A stretch of 64,000 nucleotides of DNA from Bacteroidales bacterium (lineage in GTDB: Bacteria > Bacteroidota > Bacteroidia > Bacteroidales > UBA932): positions 124,001 to 188,000 of the forward strand of contig JAJFVD010000013.1 in NCBI GenBank assembly GCA_021371955.1, given 5' to 3'. Each line of letters opens with the position of its first letter. The first letter of the stretch is position 1. Shown here one piece after another: positions 16,486-25,492 of the stretch. The notes beneath the pieces are model-generated. The model was not told the origin of the DNA. It saw nothing but the letters and a program-made list of their open reading frames with translations, and ran no database searches. The translations under genes were made by a program, and so were the position numbers.

Positions 16486-18240
16486 ATGATTCAATTTTTC
16501 ACCATATACTCCCTCTTTTTCCTTGTAACAGCACTGGTTTCTTTTTTTGGTGCATTTCTCGCGTGGCAGAGAAGGAACGTAAAGGGCGCGTTAGAGATTG
16601 TTTGGCTGATGGTTGCATCTGGAGCAGGAGCTTTCTGGCTAATTTTCGAAACGGCTGCTCCCACAATGACAGAAAAGATATTCTGGTCCAAGATGGAGTT
16701 CCTCGGAGGCATTTCCGTGCCTGTTCTTTATTTTCTTTTTGTATTAAGATTCACCGGCAAGGAAAAATTTCTCTCAAAAAAACATATTTTTTCATATTTT
16801 GTTATTCCCATTATAACATTTGTTCTAATGCTCACCAATGAGAGTCACAATCTCATCTGGAGCGGATATTCTTCAATTTATGCCGATACAAACCTGATGG
16901 AATACTATCACGGTTTTTTTTTCTGGGTAGGATATGTTGCCTATAGTTACTTTCTGCTTATAGTTGCCACAATACATCTGTTTCGTTTCATATTGCTCCA
17001 TAAAAAATCTTTCCGCACACAGGGGTGGGTAATATTAATCGGCGGAGCATTACCCTGGAGCGTAAGTATCTTTTACCTGCTTGGGATAAATTTTACGCCC
17101 GGCATGGATATAACCCCCGCGAGCATTACCATAAGCGGAATACTTATGATATATGCCATTTTTCACACCCGCTTTCTCGACTTGGCTCCCATTGCCCGGG
17201 AAACACTGTTTGAAACCTTACAGGACGGAATTCTGGCACTGGACGAACAAAACAGGATACAGGACGTAAATGAAGCAGCTATAAAATACCTCCGGATGCC
17301 GGGCAAAAACATCATTGGCCTATATGCAGCCGAGGCAGGTGCTTTGTCAACGGCTTTGTTAGACGAGTCAATTAAAGAGGAACTTTCGGAACCGGTGGAA
17401 ATTCAGGACGGATACAGCCTTAAGACATTCAGGATAATAAAACAGCCTATACACGATCAGCCCGGAAGCAGACTCATTGTAATCCGCGATATTTCCGACA
17501 GCGTAATTCGCCAGAAGGAACTCATAAAAGCCAAAGAGAAAGCCGAAGAGAGCGACAGGCTCAAATCCGAATTTCTTGCCAACATGAGCCACGAAATCCG
17601 GACCCCAATGAGCGGAATTCTTGGATTTACCGAGCTGCTACGCGAGCTTAAACTGCCCGAAGATGAACAGCAGGAATACCTCGCAATCATTGAGAAGAGC
17701 GGTACCCGCATGCTCAACATCATAAACGACATCATAAATATCTCCAGGCTGGAAACAGGACTCATAAACATCAACCTATCGGAAGTAAATATAAACGAAC
17801 AGCTGGACATTGTATTTAAATCCCTCAAAGTCCCTGCAAAGGAGAAAGGGATTAAGCTCACACTTAAGAAGGGCCTGTCTGCCGATGAGGCAGTAATCTT
17901 TACAGATAAAGAAAAGATTTGCTCAATTCTCACAAACCTTGCGAACAACGCAATCAAGTTTACCCCTTCCGGTTCTATAGAAATTGGCTGCGGACGAAGA
18001 GCGGACGGAGTTGAGTTTTGGGTAAAAGATACAGGAATAGGAATTCCCGAGGACCAAAAGGAATTTATATTTGAAAGGTTCCGCCAGGGAGGCGAATACG
18101 TTGCCAAAAACTATGAAGGCGCAGGATTGGGGCTGTTTCTGGCAAAATCCTACGTGGAACTTTTAGGAGGTAAAATATGGGCAGAGAGCAAAGAAGGAAA
18201 AGGTTCTACATTCTTCTTTACAATCCCCTGCCCTGAATAA
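16486..18240 (+). CDS. Hybrid-free sensor histidine kinase, 7TM-PAS-HisKA-HATPase
   Basis: 584 residues. Residues about 1-230 form seven hydrophobic helices (histidine-kinase 7TM input module). A PAS domain (about 240-340) includes ALDEQNRIQDVNEAA. The HisKA domain holds the phospho-acceptor His369 in NMSHEIRTPMSG, and the HATPase_c domain (about 455-584) has an N box NLANNAIKFTP, G1 VKDTGIGIPE and G2 GAGLGLFLAKSY. It should autophosphorylate in response to a membrane signal. No response regulator is adjacent, so it is an orphan kinase here. Confidence 0.93.
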   Translation: MIQFFTIYSLFFLVTALVSFFGAFLAWQRRNVKGALEIVWLMVASGAGAFWLIFETAAPTMTEKIFWSKMEFLGGISVPVLYFLFVLRFTGKEKFLSKKHIFSYFVIPIITFVLMLTNESHNLIWSGYSSIYADTNLMEYYHGFFFWVGYVAYSYFLLIVATIHLFRFILLHKKSFRTQGWVILIGGALPWSVSIFYLLGINFTPGMDITPASITISGILMIYAIFHTRFLDLAPIARETLFETLQDGILALDEQNRIQDVNEAAIKYLRMPGKNIIGLYAAEAGALSTALLDESIKEELSEPVEIQDGYSLKTFRIIKQPIHDQPGSRLIVIRDISDSVIRQKELIKAKEKAEESDRLKSEFLANMSHEIRTPMSGILGFTELLRELKLPEDEQQEYLAIIEKSGTRMLNIINDIINISRLETGLININLSEVNINEQLDIVFKSLKVPAKEKGIKLTLKKGLSADEAVIFTDKEKICSILTNLANNAIKFTPSGSIEIGCGRRADGVEFWVKDTGIGIPEDQKEFIFERFRQGGEYVAKNYEGAGLGLFLAKSYVELLGGKIWAESKEGKGSTFFFTIPCPE

Positions 18241-18260
18241 CAGAATTAACAACTTGAGCT

Positions 18261-19028
18261 TTAAAAAGTATGAGCGTACCCAAAATTAACGGTACCGGCT
18301 CCTGTATAACTCTGACCATTTGCGGCCACTTTCTGAACCGAAATAAACCCGTAGTTTCCGCCACCCTCAACAAAAAGCGAGCTTTTCTGAGACAGTGTAT
18401 ATGAAAATCCTACTAAACAGTTGATTCCCACGTTGAATGTATGTAACTGGTCTTTAATATCTGTAGTAGCGTCAAAAGGTAATGGAGTAGGAAGAGGCAG
18501 CGGGATGGTTTTTGCTTCATCGGCATATATCAGGCTGGACCCGCTTGTATACTGATGTGCATTCAGCATAAAACCGGCAAACGGCCCTACCGCAGCATAC
18601 ACTTTTAAAGGGAACGTTTTGAACAGGTTCCAGCTGAATCTTGCCATAAGCGGAACAAGCAGATAATTCATCTTTGCTTCGCTCTTATAGTCGGCATATA
18701 AATATTCAACGCCATACATAGCTGCCAGCGGAACTAGGGCTCCCACAGGAACAAATGCCTGAATTTTATCTTTCACCCCTCCCTGTGAGGAGTATTCGGC
18801 ACCAATGGAAACTGAGAAATGCTTAGTCATGTGGTACTCTCCGTAGCCGCCGTAAGTAGCGCCAAACCTTGATTCGTAACCGGAGCTCAAAGGGTGTTCC
18901 GTGTCGCCGCCTGTAAGATTTGGGATGTTTAAACCGCCTTTAACGCCAATTGTGAAGTTTTGCGCAGAAAGAGAAAAAGTAAATCCTAAGAGGGATATTA
19001 CCATCAAAATAATTACACTTTTTTTCAT
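18261..19028 (-). CDS. Outer-membrane beta-barrel protein (OmpW/PorT-like fold)
   Basis: 255 residues with a signal peptide (ending near SLSAQ), followed by alternating beta strands typical of an 8-10 stranded barrel: FTIGVKGGLNIPNLTG at the mature start, repeated aromatic strand ends and a terminal strand ending FGYAHTF, whose last residue is the Phe expected for BAM recognition. A PorT/OMP_b-brl_2-type domain in Bacteroidota. Convergent with the histidine kinase gene (20 bp between). No substrate can be inferred. Confidence 0.88.
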   Translation of the reverse strand: MKKSVIILMVISLLGFTFSLSAQNFTIGVKGGLNIPNLTGGDTEHPLSSGYESRFGATYGGYGEYHMTKHFSVSIGAEYSSQGGVKDKIQAFVPVGALVPLAAMYGVEYLYADYKSEAKMNYLLVPLMARFSWNLFKTFPLKVYAAVGPFAGFMLNAHQYTSGSSLIYADEAKTIPLPLPTPLPFDATTDIKDQLHTFNVGINCLVGFSYTLSQKSSLFVEGGGNYGFISVQKVAANGQSYTGAGTVNFGYAHTF

Positions 19029-19206
19029 GTTCTAACTATTTAAGTTATAAGTAATCATAAATTAATCTCCCATAAAAATACGAATAATATTTTTAAGAGA
19101 ACAACAGATTGTAACCAAATTTGCCTCCGCTCAATTTTATTTTGTTGAAAATATTGCAAAATGGTCATACCTTTAGGGCGTTAAACACCCTTTCAAATTC
19201 CATTGG

Positions 19207-20241
19207 ATGAGCGAAGTAAAACGAATGGTGATATTCTATTTCTCCGGGACGGGGAACGCTAAGCAAATTGCGTTATGGATTGCCGGATTCGCACAAAAAA
19301 AACAGATTGATTGCCAGACTTTCAGCATTGAAAAGACTGATATTAATGACGTCAAAGCTTTATGTACCGATGCTTTAATTGCAATTGTTTCTCCAATTCA
19401 CGGTTTCAATTTTCCTAAAAGAGCATTAGATTTCATTTCACTCTTTCCAAAGGGCAGCAACAATGTTGTTCTCATGAACACCAGAGGGGGGCTCAAAATT
19501 GGCCGGCTTGTAACTCCGGGACTCACCGGCGTTGCCTTCTACCTCTCCTCTTATATTTTGATGCGCAAAGGCTATCAGATTGTGGGGCATATTCCATTTG
19601 ACATGCCTTCGAACTGGATTTCCATCCACCCTGCACTCAACCAGCCAACCGTAAAATATATATACGAAAAGAACTACTCCCGGGTTGAAAAACATTGCAA
19701 TAAAATACTGGAGGGAAAGCCCGACTTCTTTTCGAACAGAGAGATAATCCAGGACGTATTAATCTCCCCTGTATCGCTTGGATATTACTTTGCAGGCAAG
19801 TACTTTTTTGCTAAATCGTTTTACGCATCGGAAGAGTGCGACAATTGTGGCATCTGCATAAAACAGTGCCCCGTTAAGGCAATTAAAATAGTTAATGACC
19901 GCCCGTTCTGGACATCCCGTTGCGAAAGCTGTATGAGATGCATGAATTCCTGCCCCAAAAAAGCAATTGAAACGGCACACGGGCTAATCGCAACAACATC
20001 TGTAATGAGTTCGCTCATACTCTCCTGGCTGCTTGGCGATATTCTGGCAATAAATATTCAACCGGGCTTTATAAGATTCTCCTTTTTCTCCTTAATCTTC
20101 TTTGCTCTGCTGTGGATATTTTACAAACTTCAGCACCTTTTGCTCAGAAATAAACTTATTGGAAAGTTCATTCCCTATGCCTCTTTGACACATTACAAGT
20201 TTTGGGGCCGGTACAAAAACGCAACCTGGCATTCCAAATAG
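19207..20241 (+). CDS. EFR1-family protein: flavodoxin domain plus two [4Fe-4S] clusters and membrane tail
   Basis: 344 residues. The N-terminal flavodoxin-like domain has the FYFSGTGNAKQIA FMN loop. Two ferredoxin motifs follow: CDNCGICIKQCP (about 215-226) and CESCMRCMNSCP (about 240-251), each C-x2-C-x2-C-x3-C-P. Two hydrophobic helices near the C-terminus anchor it to the membrane. EFR1-type proteins move electrons between flavin and iron-sulfur centres; physiological partners are mostly unknown. Single gene with MarC following 65 bp later. Confidence 0.9.
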   Translation: MSEVKRMVIFYFSGTGNAKQIALWIAGFAQKKQIDCQTFSIEKTDINDVKALCTDALIAIVSPIHGFNFPKRALDFISLFPKGSNNVVLMNTRGGLKIGRLVTPGLTGVAFYLSSYILMRKGYQIVGHIPFDMPSNWISIHPALNQPTVKYIYEKNYSRVEKHCNKILEGKPDFFSNREIIQDVLISPVSLGYYFAGKYFFAKSFYASEECDNCGICIKQCPVKAIKIVNDRPFWTSRCESCMRCMNSCPKKAIETAHGLIATTSVMSSLILSWLLGDILAINIQPGFIRFSFFSLIFFALLWIFYKLQHLLLRNKLIGKFIPYASLTHYKFWGRYKNATWHSK

Positions 20242-20305
20242 CAACAATTGGGATGGCCGATTTTATTTTTATCGTACCTTTAAGCATTAATCAGACGTTT
20301 GGAAT

Positions 20306-20911
20306 ATGGAAACAATAAGCTTCAAGCTTCTTCTCAGCTGTTTCGTTGCATTTGTGGCTTTGGTAAATCCAATTCAGAAAGTATTTGTAATTACATCGCT
20401 ACAGCAACAGTTCGATATAAAATCCACAAAGATTATTGCGGTTAAGGCCAGCATTACGGCTCTCATTATTCTCCTGTTTTTCTATCTTGTGGGAAACATT
20501 GTACTCAATTATGTATTTCGGATTGAACTATACGCCTTCCAGATAACCTGCGGCGTAGTCCTTTTTTACAATGGATTGTCCGGACTGCAAAAAGGGATGT
20601 TCCTTAAACTCGAAAGAAACATGACCATCCGCGATATATCGGCCGTTCCCATTGCAATGCCAATGATAGCCGGGCCGGCAACAATTACTGCGGCAGTTAC
20701 ATTCTATGCCGATTACGGACATGTTGTAACCATTATTTCAATCGTTGCTGCTCTTGCTGTGAACCTGGTATTTATGCTATATGCAAATAAAATAGGAACC
20801 GTGCTTTCTAAATACAACCTCATGAATCCGCTCGTGAGGATATTCGGCCTCATTGTGGCAACCATAGGCACGCAAATGGTTTTAAACGGTATACGGGGGT
20901 TTATTGCATAA
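20306..20911 (+). CDS. MarC-family integral membrane protein
   Basis: 201 residues, about six membrane helices, with the family segments FVALVNPIQKVFV near the N-terminus and PIAMPMIAGPATITA in the middle. MarC was first named for multiple antibiotic resistance, but that role was withdrawn and its transport function remains unknown. It lies between the EFR1 and trpF genes, with separate spacing. Confidence 0.9.
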   Translation: METISFKLLLSCFVAFVALVNPIQKVFVITSLQQQFDIKSTKIIAVKASITALIILLFFYLVGNIVLNYVFRIELYAFQITCGVVLFYNGLSGLQKGMFLKLERNMTIRDISAVPIAMPMIAGPATITAAVTFYADYGHVVTIISIVAALAVNLVFMLYANKIGTVLSKYNLMNPLVRIFGLIVATIGTQMVLNGIRGFIA

Positions 20912-21016
20912 TCTGGCAGAATAAATCATAAAGCACTCATTATCTAAACATTAATAATTATTTTTGACATTAAGAATCCCAAAAATAAATTCCAACAAAC
21001 TCATTATCTATTACTT

Positions 21017-21682
21017 ATGATTTATTCTGCCAGATTTCACGTTAAAATATGCTGCATAAGCTCCGTTGAGGAGGCAAAGATGGCAATCGATTTCGGAGCA
21101 AGCGCACTGGGGCTTGTTGCAAAGATGCCAAGCGGGCCGGGTGTCATTTCGGACGAACTCATTCTTACAATTGCCGCAACGGTGCCCCCTCCAATTGCCA
21201 CATTCATGCTAACCAGCGAAACATCGGCAGAGCAAATTATAGAGCATCACAAAAGAACTCTTACAAACACGATTCAGATTGTAGATGAACTTAAAGAGGG
21301 CTCCTACGAACAAATCAAAAAGGCATTGCCTGCCATAAAAATTGTACAGGTTCTTCATGTAATTGGCGAAGAGACGATAGACGAAGCAGTGAAAATCTCA
21401 CACTTCGTTGACGCCATTCTGCTGGACAGCGGAAACCCTAACCTGAGGATAAAGGTTCTTGGAGGAACAGGGCGCGTCCATAACTGGGAAATCAGCAGGA
21501 AAATTGTTGAACAATCCAAGGTTCCCGTCTTCCTTGCCGGAGGGCTCAACCCGGAAAACGTACGACAAGCCATCGAGCAAGTACAGCCTTTTGGGGTTGA
21601 TATCTGCAGCGGCGTACGCACAAACCGGCAACTTGACCCGCAAAAGCTGGAAAAATTCTTTAATTCGCTGAACTGTTTATAA
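21017..21682 (+). CDS. Phosphoribosylanthranilate isomerase-like protein (TrpF family)
   Basis: 221 residues, (beta/alpha)8 barrel. Family motifs: VKICCISSVEEA at the first strand (usual form K-I-C-G; the general-base Cys is kept and the following Gly is Cys here), FLAGGLNPENV and GVDICSGVRT (phosphate-binding end). By family it converts N-(5-phosphoribosyl)anthranilate to CdRP in tryptophan synthesis. No other trp gene is nearby, and the first motif is unusual, so this may be a divergent paralogue with another substrate. Confidence 0.8.
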   Translation: MIYSARFHVKICCISSVEEAKMAIDFGASALGLVAKMPSGPGVISDELILTIAATVPPPIATFMLTSETSAEQIIEHHKRTLTNTIQIVDELKEGSYEQIKKALPAIKIVQVLHVIGEETIDEAVKISHFVDAILLDSGNPNLRIKVLGGTGRVHNWEISRKIVEQSKVPVFLAGGLNPENVRQAIEQVQPFGVDICSGVRTNRQLDPQKLEKFFNSLNCL

Positions 21683-21847
21683 ATAATTCATATTTATACA
21701 TCTTCTCTAAAAAAATAGATTTAACTTAGCACAGCTTTGTCGTTGACATAGTTATGCAACATTCTGTTGAGTAAAGTAGGGGTTGGTAATGTTTCATGCA
21801 TTCGTCTAAAGGCCCCAAAGCAGAATAAGATTTGAGATTGAGTTTCC

Positions 21848-21856
21848 GGGGGGGGG
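21848..21856. repeat. Nine-base poly-G tract upstream of the AAA-DUF4435 gene
   Basis: A run of nine G lies in a G-rich patch (21846-21865) within the 295-bp gap between trpF and the AAA-DUF4435 gene, about 120 bp before that gene's ATG. Homopolymer G runs of this length are prone to slippage. The rest of the gap is AT-rich, shows no gene, and marks the left edge of the accessory island. Confidence 0.6.
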
Positions 21857-21977
21857 ATCCGGGGGAACCGCACATCAACCACTTGCCTTAATTGTTTAAT
21901 AATAAGTAGATTAGAGCAATTAGCGTGTATATAAAATCAAGTTCTATGGCATTTTAAAACGACAAACTATACGCAAT

Positions 21978-23585
21978 ATGATAATACAATTACCTACAAA
22001 AAAAGGAACCCCAAATTCAAATCCAACTATTGATATTGAGCAATTAGTTATTGTTGGAGCAAACGGATCTGGTAAAACTAGATTTGGTTCAGACCTTGAA
22101 GAAAGATATTTTAAAAAAACTCATAGAATTTCAGCCCAGAAATCGTTGTCAATGCCCACTTATGTAGGTACAAAATCTAAAGAGGTAGCTTATTCAGAGT
22201 TTAAATACGGAGTATGGAATAAAGATAACAATGAATGGAATCAGACTGTTGGTTGGAAGCATCATCGTTGGGGGAATAATCTTAATACCTTCCTTTTAAA
22301 TGATTATGAAAAGCTTATGGTTTTACTGCACACCGAGGAATATGAGCAATCTTTGTTATACAAAGAGACAGGTGGTCAAAAGCCAAATACGAAATTAGAT
22401 AGGATACAGAGAATTTTTGAAAATGCATTACCTCATAGAAGGCTAATTAAAAAAGCTGGTGTTATAGAAATTTATCCTCCAGGATCTGTTGCAAATAATT
22501 ATAATGCTTCTGAGATGAGCGATGGAGAAAGAGTTATTTTCTATCTCGCAGGAGAAGTAGTATGTGCTCCTGAAAACTCAATAATAATTATTGATGAGCC
22601 TGAGATGCATATTCATCGTTCTTTAGTAAAAAAACTATTTGATTTAATTGAAAATGAAAGGCCAGATTGCTCATTTATTTATCTTACGCACGATATTGAT
22701 TTTGCATTCACCAGACAAAATGCAATTAAAGTGTGGGCAAAATCATATGAAGGTGAAAATGTTTGGGATTATGAGATTTTAGACGAAAATGTGCCAATTC
22801 CAGAACAATTGCTTCTTGAGATATTAGGTAGTCGCAAGCCTATTATTTTTTTAGAAGGTGACAATAGCAGTATTGATTATGAACTTTATGAGCAAGTATA
22901 TGCCGACTACACAATAAAACCTTTGGGTAGTTGTGAAAAAGTTATTCAAACAGTAAAAGCTTTTAACGAACAAATTGGATTTCATCATTTGCAATCCTTT
23001 GGAATAATTGATAGAGATAGAAAACCAGCAATTGACTTGCCGAAATTAAATTTAAAGAATATTTGGGTTTTAGATGTAGCGGAAGCTGAAAACCTATTAC
23101 TTAGCGAAGGCATTGTCAGGTCTGTATCCAATCACATGGGTCGAAATCCAGATGATGTGTTTAGTCAAGTAAAAACTAATTTAATTTCTTTTTTCTCGAT
23201 TCAACTGGAAAGTCAAATTCTTTTACATTATAAGGAAATACTTCGAAGAAGTTTGTTGCAACTTTCAGATTTTGCAGCAAAAGATATTGCAGCATCAATC
23301 TTGGAAATTGATAATTTATACTCATCAATTGATAAACAGAGAATTTATAATGAAACTAAAGCGATATTCGATGCTGTTATCTCATCAAAGGATTACGATG
23401 CCGTATTGAGGCTATTTAATTTAAAAAACGCATTGATTCCTCAATCGAAAGTATGTGATTTAACTGGCATTAAGAATAAAGAGGAATACTTAAAACTTGT
23501 AATTTCTTTATTAAAACGTAACGACACAACTAGCACAATTATAAAAAAGACAATTGATGACAAGATAATAAAAAACGCCACATAA
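21978..23585 (+). CDS. ABC/AAA_15-type ATPase fused to TOPRIM-like DUF4435 domain (putative defence)
   Basis: 535 residues. The ATPase part (1 to about 280) has Walker A GANGSGKT (27-34), signature MSDGER (Ser181), Walker B IIIIDEPEMHIH (Asp206, Glu207) and an H-loop LTHD (His238), the SMC/OLD-like set. The C-terminal part (about 285-535) looks like DUF4435, a TOPRIM-like nuclease fold, with FLEGDNSS (Glu293) and GIIDRDRKP (Asp345, Asp347) as likely metal ligands, plus an E-A-E-N-L-L segment. This is the composition of the PARIS system (AriA ATPase, AriB DUF4435) in one chain. Distinctly AT-rich compared with trpF. A caspase-like gene follows 147 bp later on the same strand. Confidence 0.85.
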   Translation: MIIQLPTKKGTPNSNPTIDIEQLVIVGANGSGKTRFGSDLEERYFKKTHRISAQKSLSMPTYVGTKSKEVAYSEFKYGVWNKDNNEWNQTVGWKHHRWGNNLNTFLLNDYEKLMVLLHTEEYEQSLLYKETGGQKPNTKLDRIQRIFENALPHRRLIKKAGVIEIYPPGSVANNYNASEMSDGERVIFYLAGEVVCAPENSIIIIDEPEMHIHRSLVKKLFDLIENERPDCSFIYLTHDIDFAFTRQNAIKVWAKSYEGENVWDYEILDENVPIPEQLLLEILGSRKPIIFLEGDNSSIDYELYEQVYADYTIKPLGSCEKVIQTVKAFNEQIGFHHLQSFGIIDRDRKPAIDLPKLNLKNIWVLDVAEAENLLLSEGIVRSVSNHMGRNPDDVFSQVKTNLISFFSIQLESQILLHYKEILRRSLLQLSDFAAKDIAASILEIDNLYSSIDKQRIYNETKAIFDAVISSKDYDAVLRLFNLKNALIPQSKVCDLTGIKNKEEYLKLVISLLKRNDTTSTIIKKTIDDKIIKNAT

Positions 23586-23705
23586 CACAGGCTCATACGC
23601 CATAAGGGTTTCAGAGCAATTTGAAAATTCCTTTCCCGCAGACAAGTTTCGTATCGGGTGATACAGACGTAGCCACACAATTCTTTACGGCGAATGGCCT
23701 CAACT
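23584..23705. repeat. Imperfect inverted repeat after the AAA-DUF4435 gene
   Basis: The spacer between the ATPase and caspase genes starts with AGGCTCATACGCC right after the stop codon and ends with GGCGAATGGCCT, whose complement (AGGCCATTCGCC) matches with a few mismatches. The base composition is richer in G+C than either flanking gene. It could be a terminator-like fold or a cassette boundary. Confidence 0.4.
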
Positions 23706-23732
23706 ATTAGTAAGCATATTAAAACAACGCAC

Positions 23733-25238
23733 ATGAACAATAAAACTTACGCAATTTTAGTATCAGTTGATAATTATAAATCTGAAGATATTTCTGATCT
23801 TTCATTTTGTAATAATGATCTGAAATTGATTAAAAATTGCATGTTTAAAAATTTAAAATTACCAAAAGAAAACATCCTCATACTTGGTGAAGAGCCAAAT
23901 TCTTCTGTCACTAGATCTGAAATTTTGAGAGCTATTAATTTCAGCCAGAAAATTTCTAAAGACATAAATACATTAATATTTTATTTTTCTGGTCATGGAA
24001 CTTCATATAACAAAGAAGGATATTTGGTGACCCATGATACAGAAATTGATTTACCCGCTGACACATCAATCCCAATATCAAGAATTATTAATGAATTCAA
24101 GAACACGAACATAAAGAATAAGTTATTAATTGTCGATAGTTGTTATTCAGGGATAGAATTTTCAAAAGGTATAAAAAATATTTTCGATGACCTTGATGAC
24201 AATATTGAACTTATGCTTTCTGAGGGATGGTCATTAATGGCATCATGTAAAGGGAATGAACTTTCATATTTATATCCAGAGAAAAATGCAAGCGTATTCA
24301 CTTATTTCCTATCGGAGGCTTTTAACATTCTACCAACACAAAGTAATAAAGGCAATATAACAATTGATGAAATTAATGAATATGTTTTTAAGAAGGTTGC
24401 TAAATGGTCTTTTGAAAACAAGAAAATGCAAACGCCTAATTTGAAATCTGAAAGAGTGGGCTCATTAACTTTCAATTTAATTCAAGACATGGAGAATATT
24501 CCAGAAATTGATAATAATGAATTCAGCGTTTTTGAAATTAAAGTTCAATCAAAGAAATTGATACTTTCAACTTCGAAGTATTTTCCAAGCTCTGAAACCG
24601 TAAGAAATTATAGCTCAGCTGTTTTAGGGAATTATTATCCAAATATAATTGGCGCACCTCCCCCTAATGAATATCATACTATTTCATATACAAATGAAAA
24701 GAGATTAGAGAGAATAGAACAATTTGAAAATGATTTTTTGAAACATTTTTTTGCTGATGCATTGTGTGTAATAAAACCATCTCAAATTGTAACAATTGAC
24801 CAAAGAACTTATTCACTACCATTTTGTCAAATTGATTTATCTCCAGTTGAAGATTATACTGCAAATATTGTTTTAACCTTTGATCAAACAAAAATTGACG
24901 AAAAGATTAATGAGTTTTTAAGAATAATTGATAGCCAAACTGAATATTCATGGAAAAGTTTAAAATATTCATTTAACGGTAATTTTGATTTCGATGATTT
25001 AACAGAATCATTAAATTTAAGAGGTTATTTAATTACAGAATTCAAATACATAGAAAAAACTTTAACTGTAAAATATGGTAAAGAAAACGAGAATTTAAAC
25101 ATATGTTTCCAAAACAAAGAAAATGAAGCATTTATTGAAATCGAGCGATATTCAAAATTGCCAAAAGATTTTTTTGACATTTTACCAATTGAAAAAATCA
25201 TAACTGACTTTTTTGAAACGATAAAATACGCTCGTTAA
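23733..25238 (+). CDS. Caspase-family (C14) protease with unknown C-terminal domain
   Basis: 501 residues from the ATG at 23733 (MNNKTYAILVSVDNYKSED, the usual first strand of prokaryotic caspases); an in-frame ATG at 23694 would only add a non-conserved tail. Catalytic dyad: His88 in FYFSGHG and Cys137 in VDSCYSG. The caspase domain ends around residue 260. The remaining ~240 residues have no motif I recognise, are rich in K, E, N and aromatic residues, and may sense a trigger or bind a partner. No signal peptide, so cytoplasmic. Prokaryotic caspases often act as abortive-infection effectors; linkage to an ATPase-TOPRIM gene fits that setting. Confidence 0.9.
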   Translation: MNNKTYAILVSVDNYKSEDISDLSFCNNDLKLIKNCMFKNLKLPKENILILGEEPNSSVTRSEILRAINFSQKISKDINTLIFYFSGHGTSYNKEGYLVTHDTEIDLPADTSIPISRIINEFKNTNIKNKLLIVDSCYSGIEFSKGIKNIFDDLDDNIELMLSEGWSLMASCKGNELSYLYPEKNASVFTYFLSEAFNILPTQSNKGNITIDEINEYVFKKVAKWSFENKKMQTPNLKSERVGSLTFNLIQDMENIPEIDNNEFSVFEIKVQSKKLILSTSKYFPSSETVRNYSSAVLGNYYPNIIGAPPPNEYHTISYTNEKRLERIEQFENDFLKHFFADALCVIKPSQIVTIDQRTYSLPFCQIDLSPVEDYTANIVLTFDQTKIDEKINEFLRIIDSQTEYSWKSLKYSFNGNFDFDDLTESLNLRGYLITEFKYIEKTLTVKYGKENENLNICFQNKENEAFIEIERYSKLPKDFFDILPIEKIITDFFETIKYAR

Positions 25239-25492
25239 CATGCCGATATTTTATTGCCGTTTTCGCTCGGACAACTTACATTTCGTCTCGCAACAAATTC
25301 AATGTAGCACGACAGGTAAGCAGCCCGCAGTCGGCATTGAAAACATAAAGTAAACGTTAATCGTGATGCTGGCAACTGACCGTAAATGCGACCACATATT
25401 CAAATTATATATAGCTTTTAATATATCGTCTTTAGTTCGTCAAGAACCGCTAAATGTTCTTAAAGAATTTGAAACCATTTAATCCACTTCTC
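25239..25492. other. Gene-free spacer after the caspase gene, with partial dyads
   Basis: No gene seen. The first 95 bases after the stop run from ATGCCGA (25240) to TCGGCAT (about 25333-25339), with an inner TACATT/AATGTA pair. The sequence is more G+C-rich than the caspase gene and resembles the non-coding tails of mobile cassettes in overall form only. The last part contains the AAACCATTTAATCCACTTCTC-like leader (shorter form repeated before the next paralogue). Confidence 0.4.

Noticed and set aside
23584-25492. True integron attC sites in the island
   Set aside because: Inverted repeats are imperfect and no GTTRRRY core with a matching R'' was found; kept only as a weak layout resemblance.
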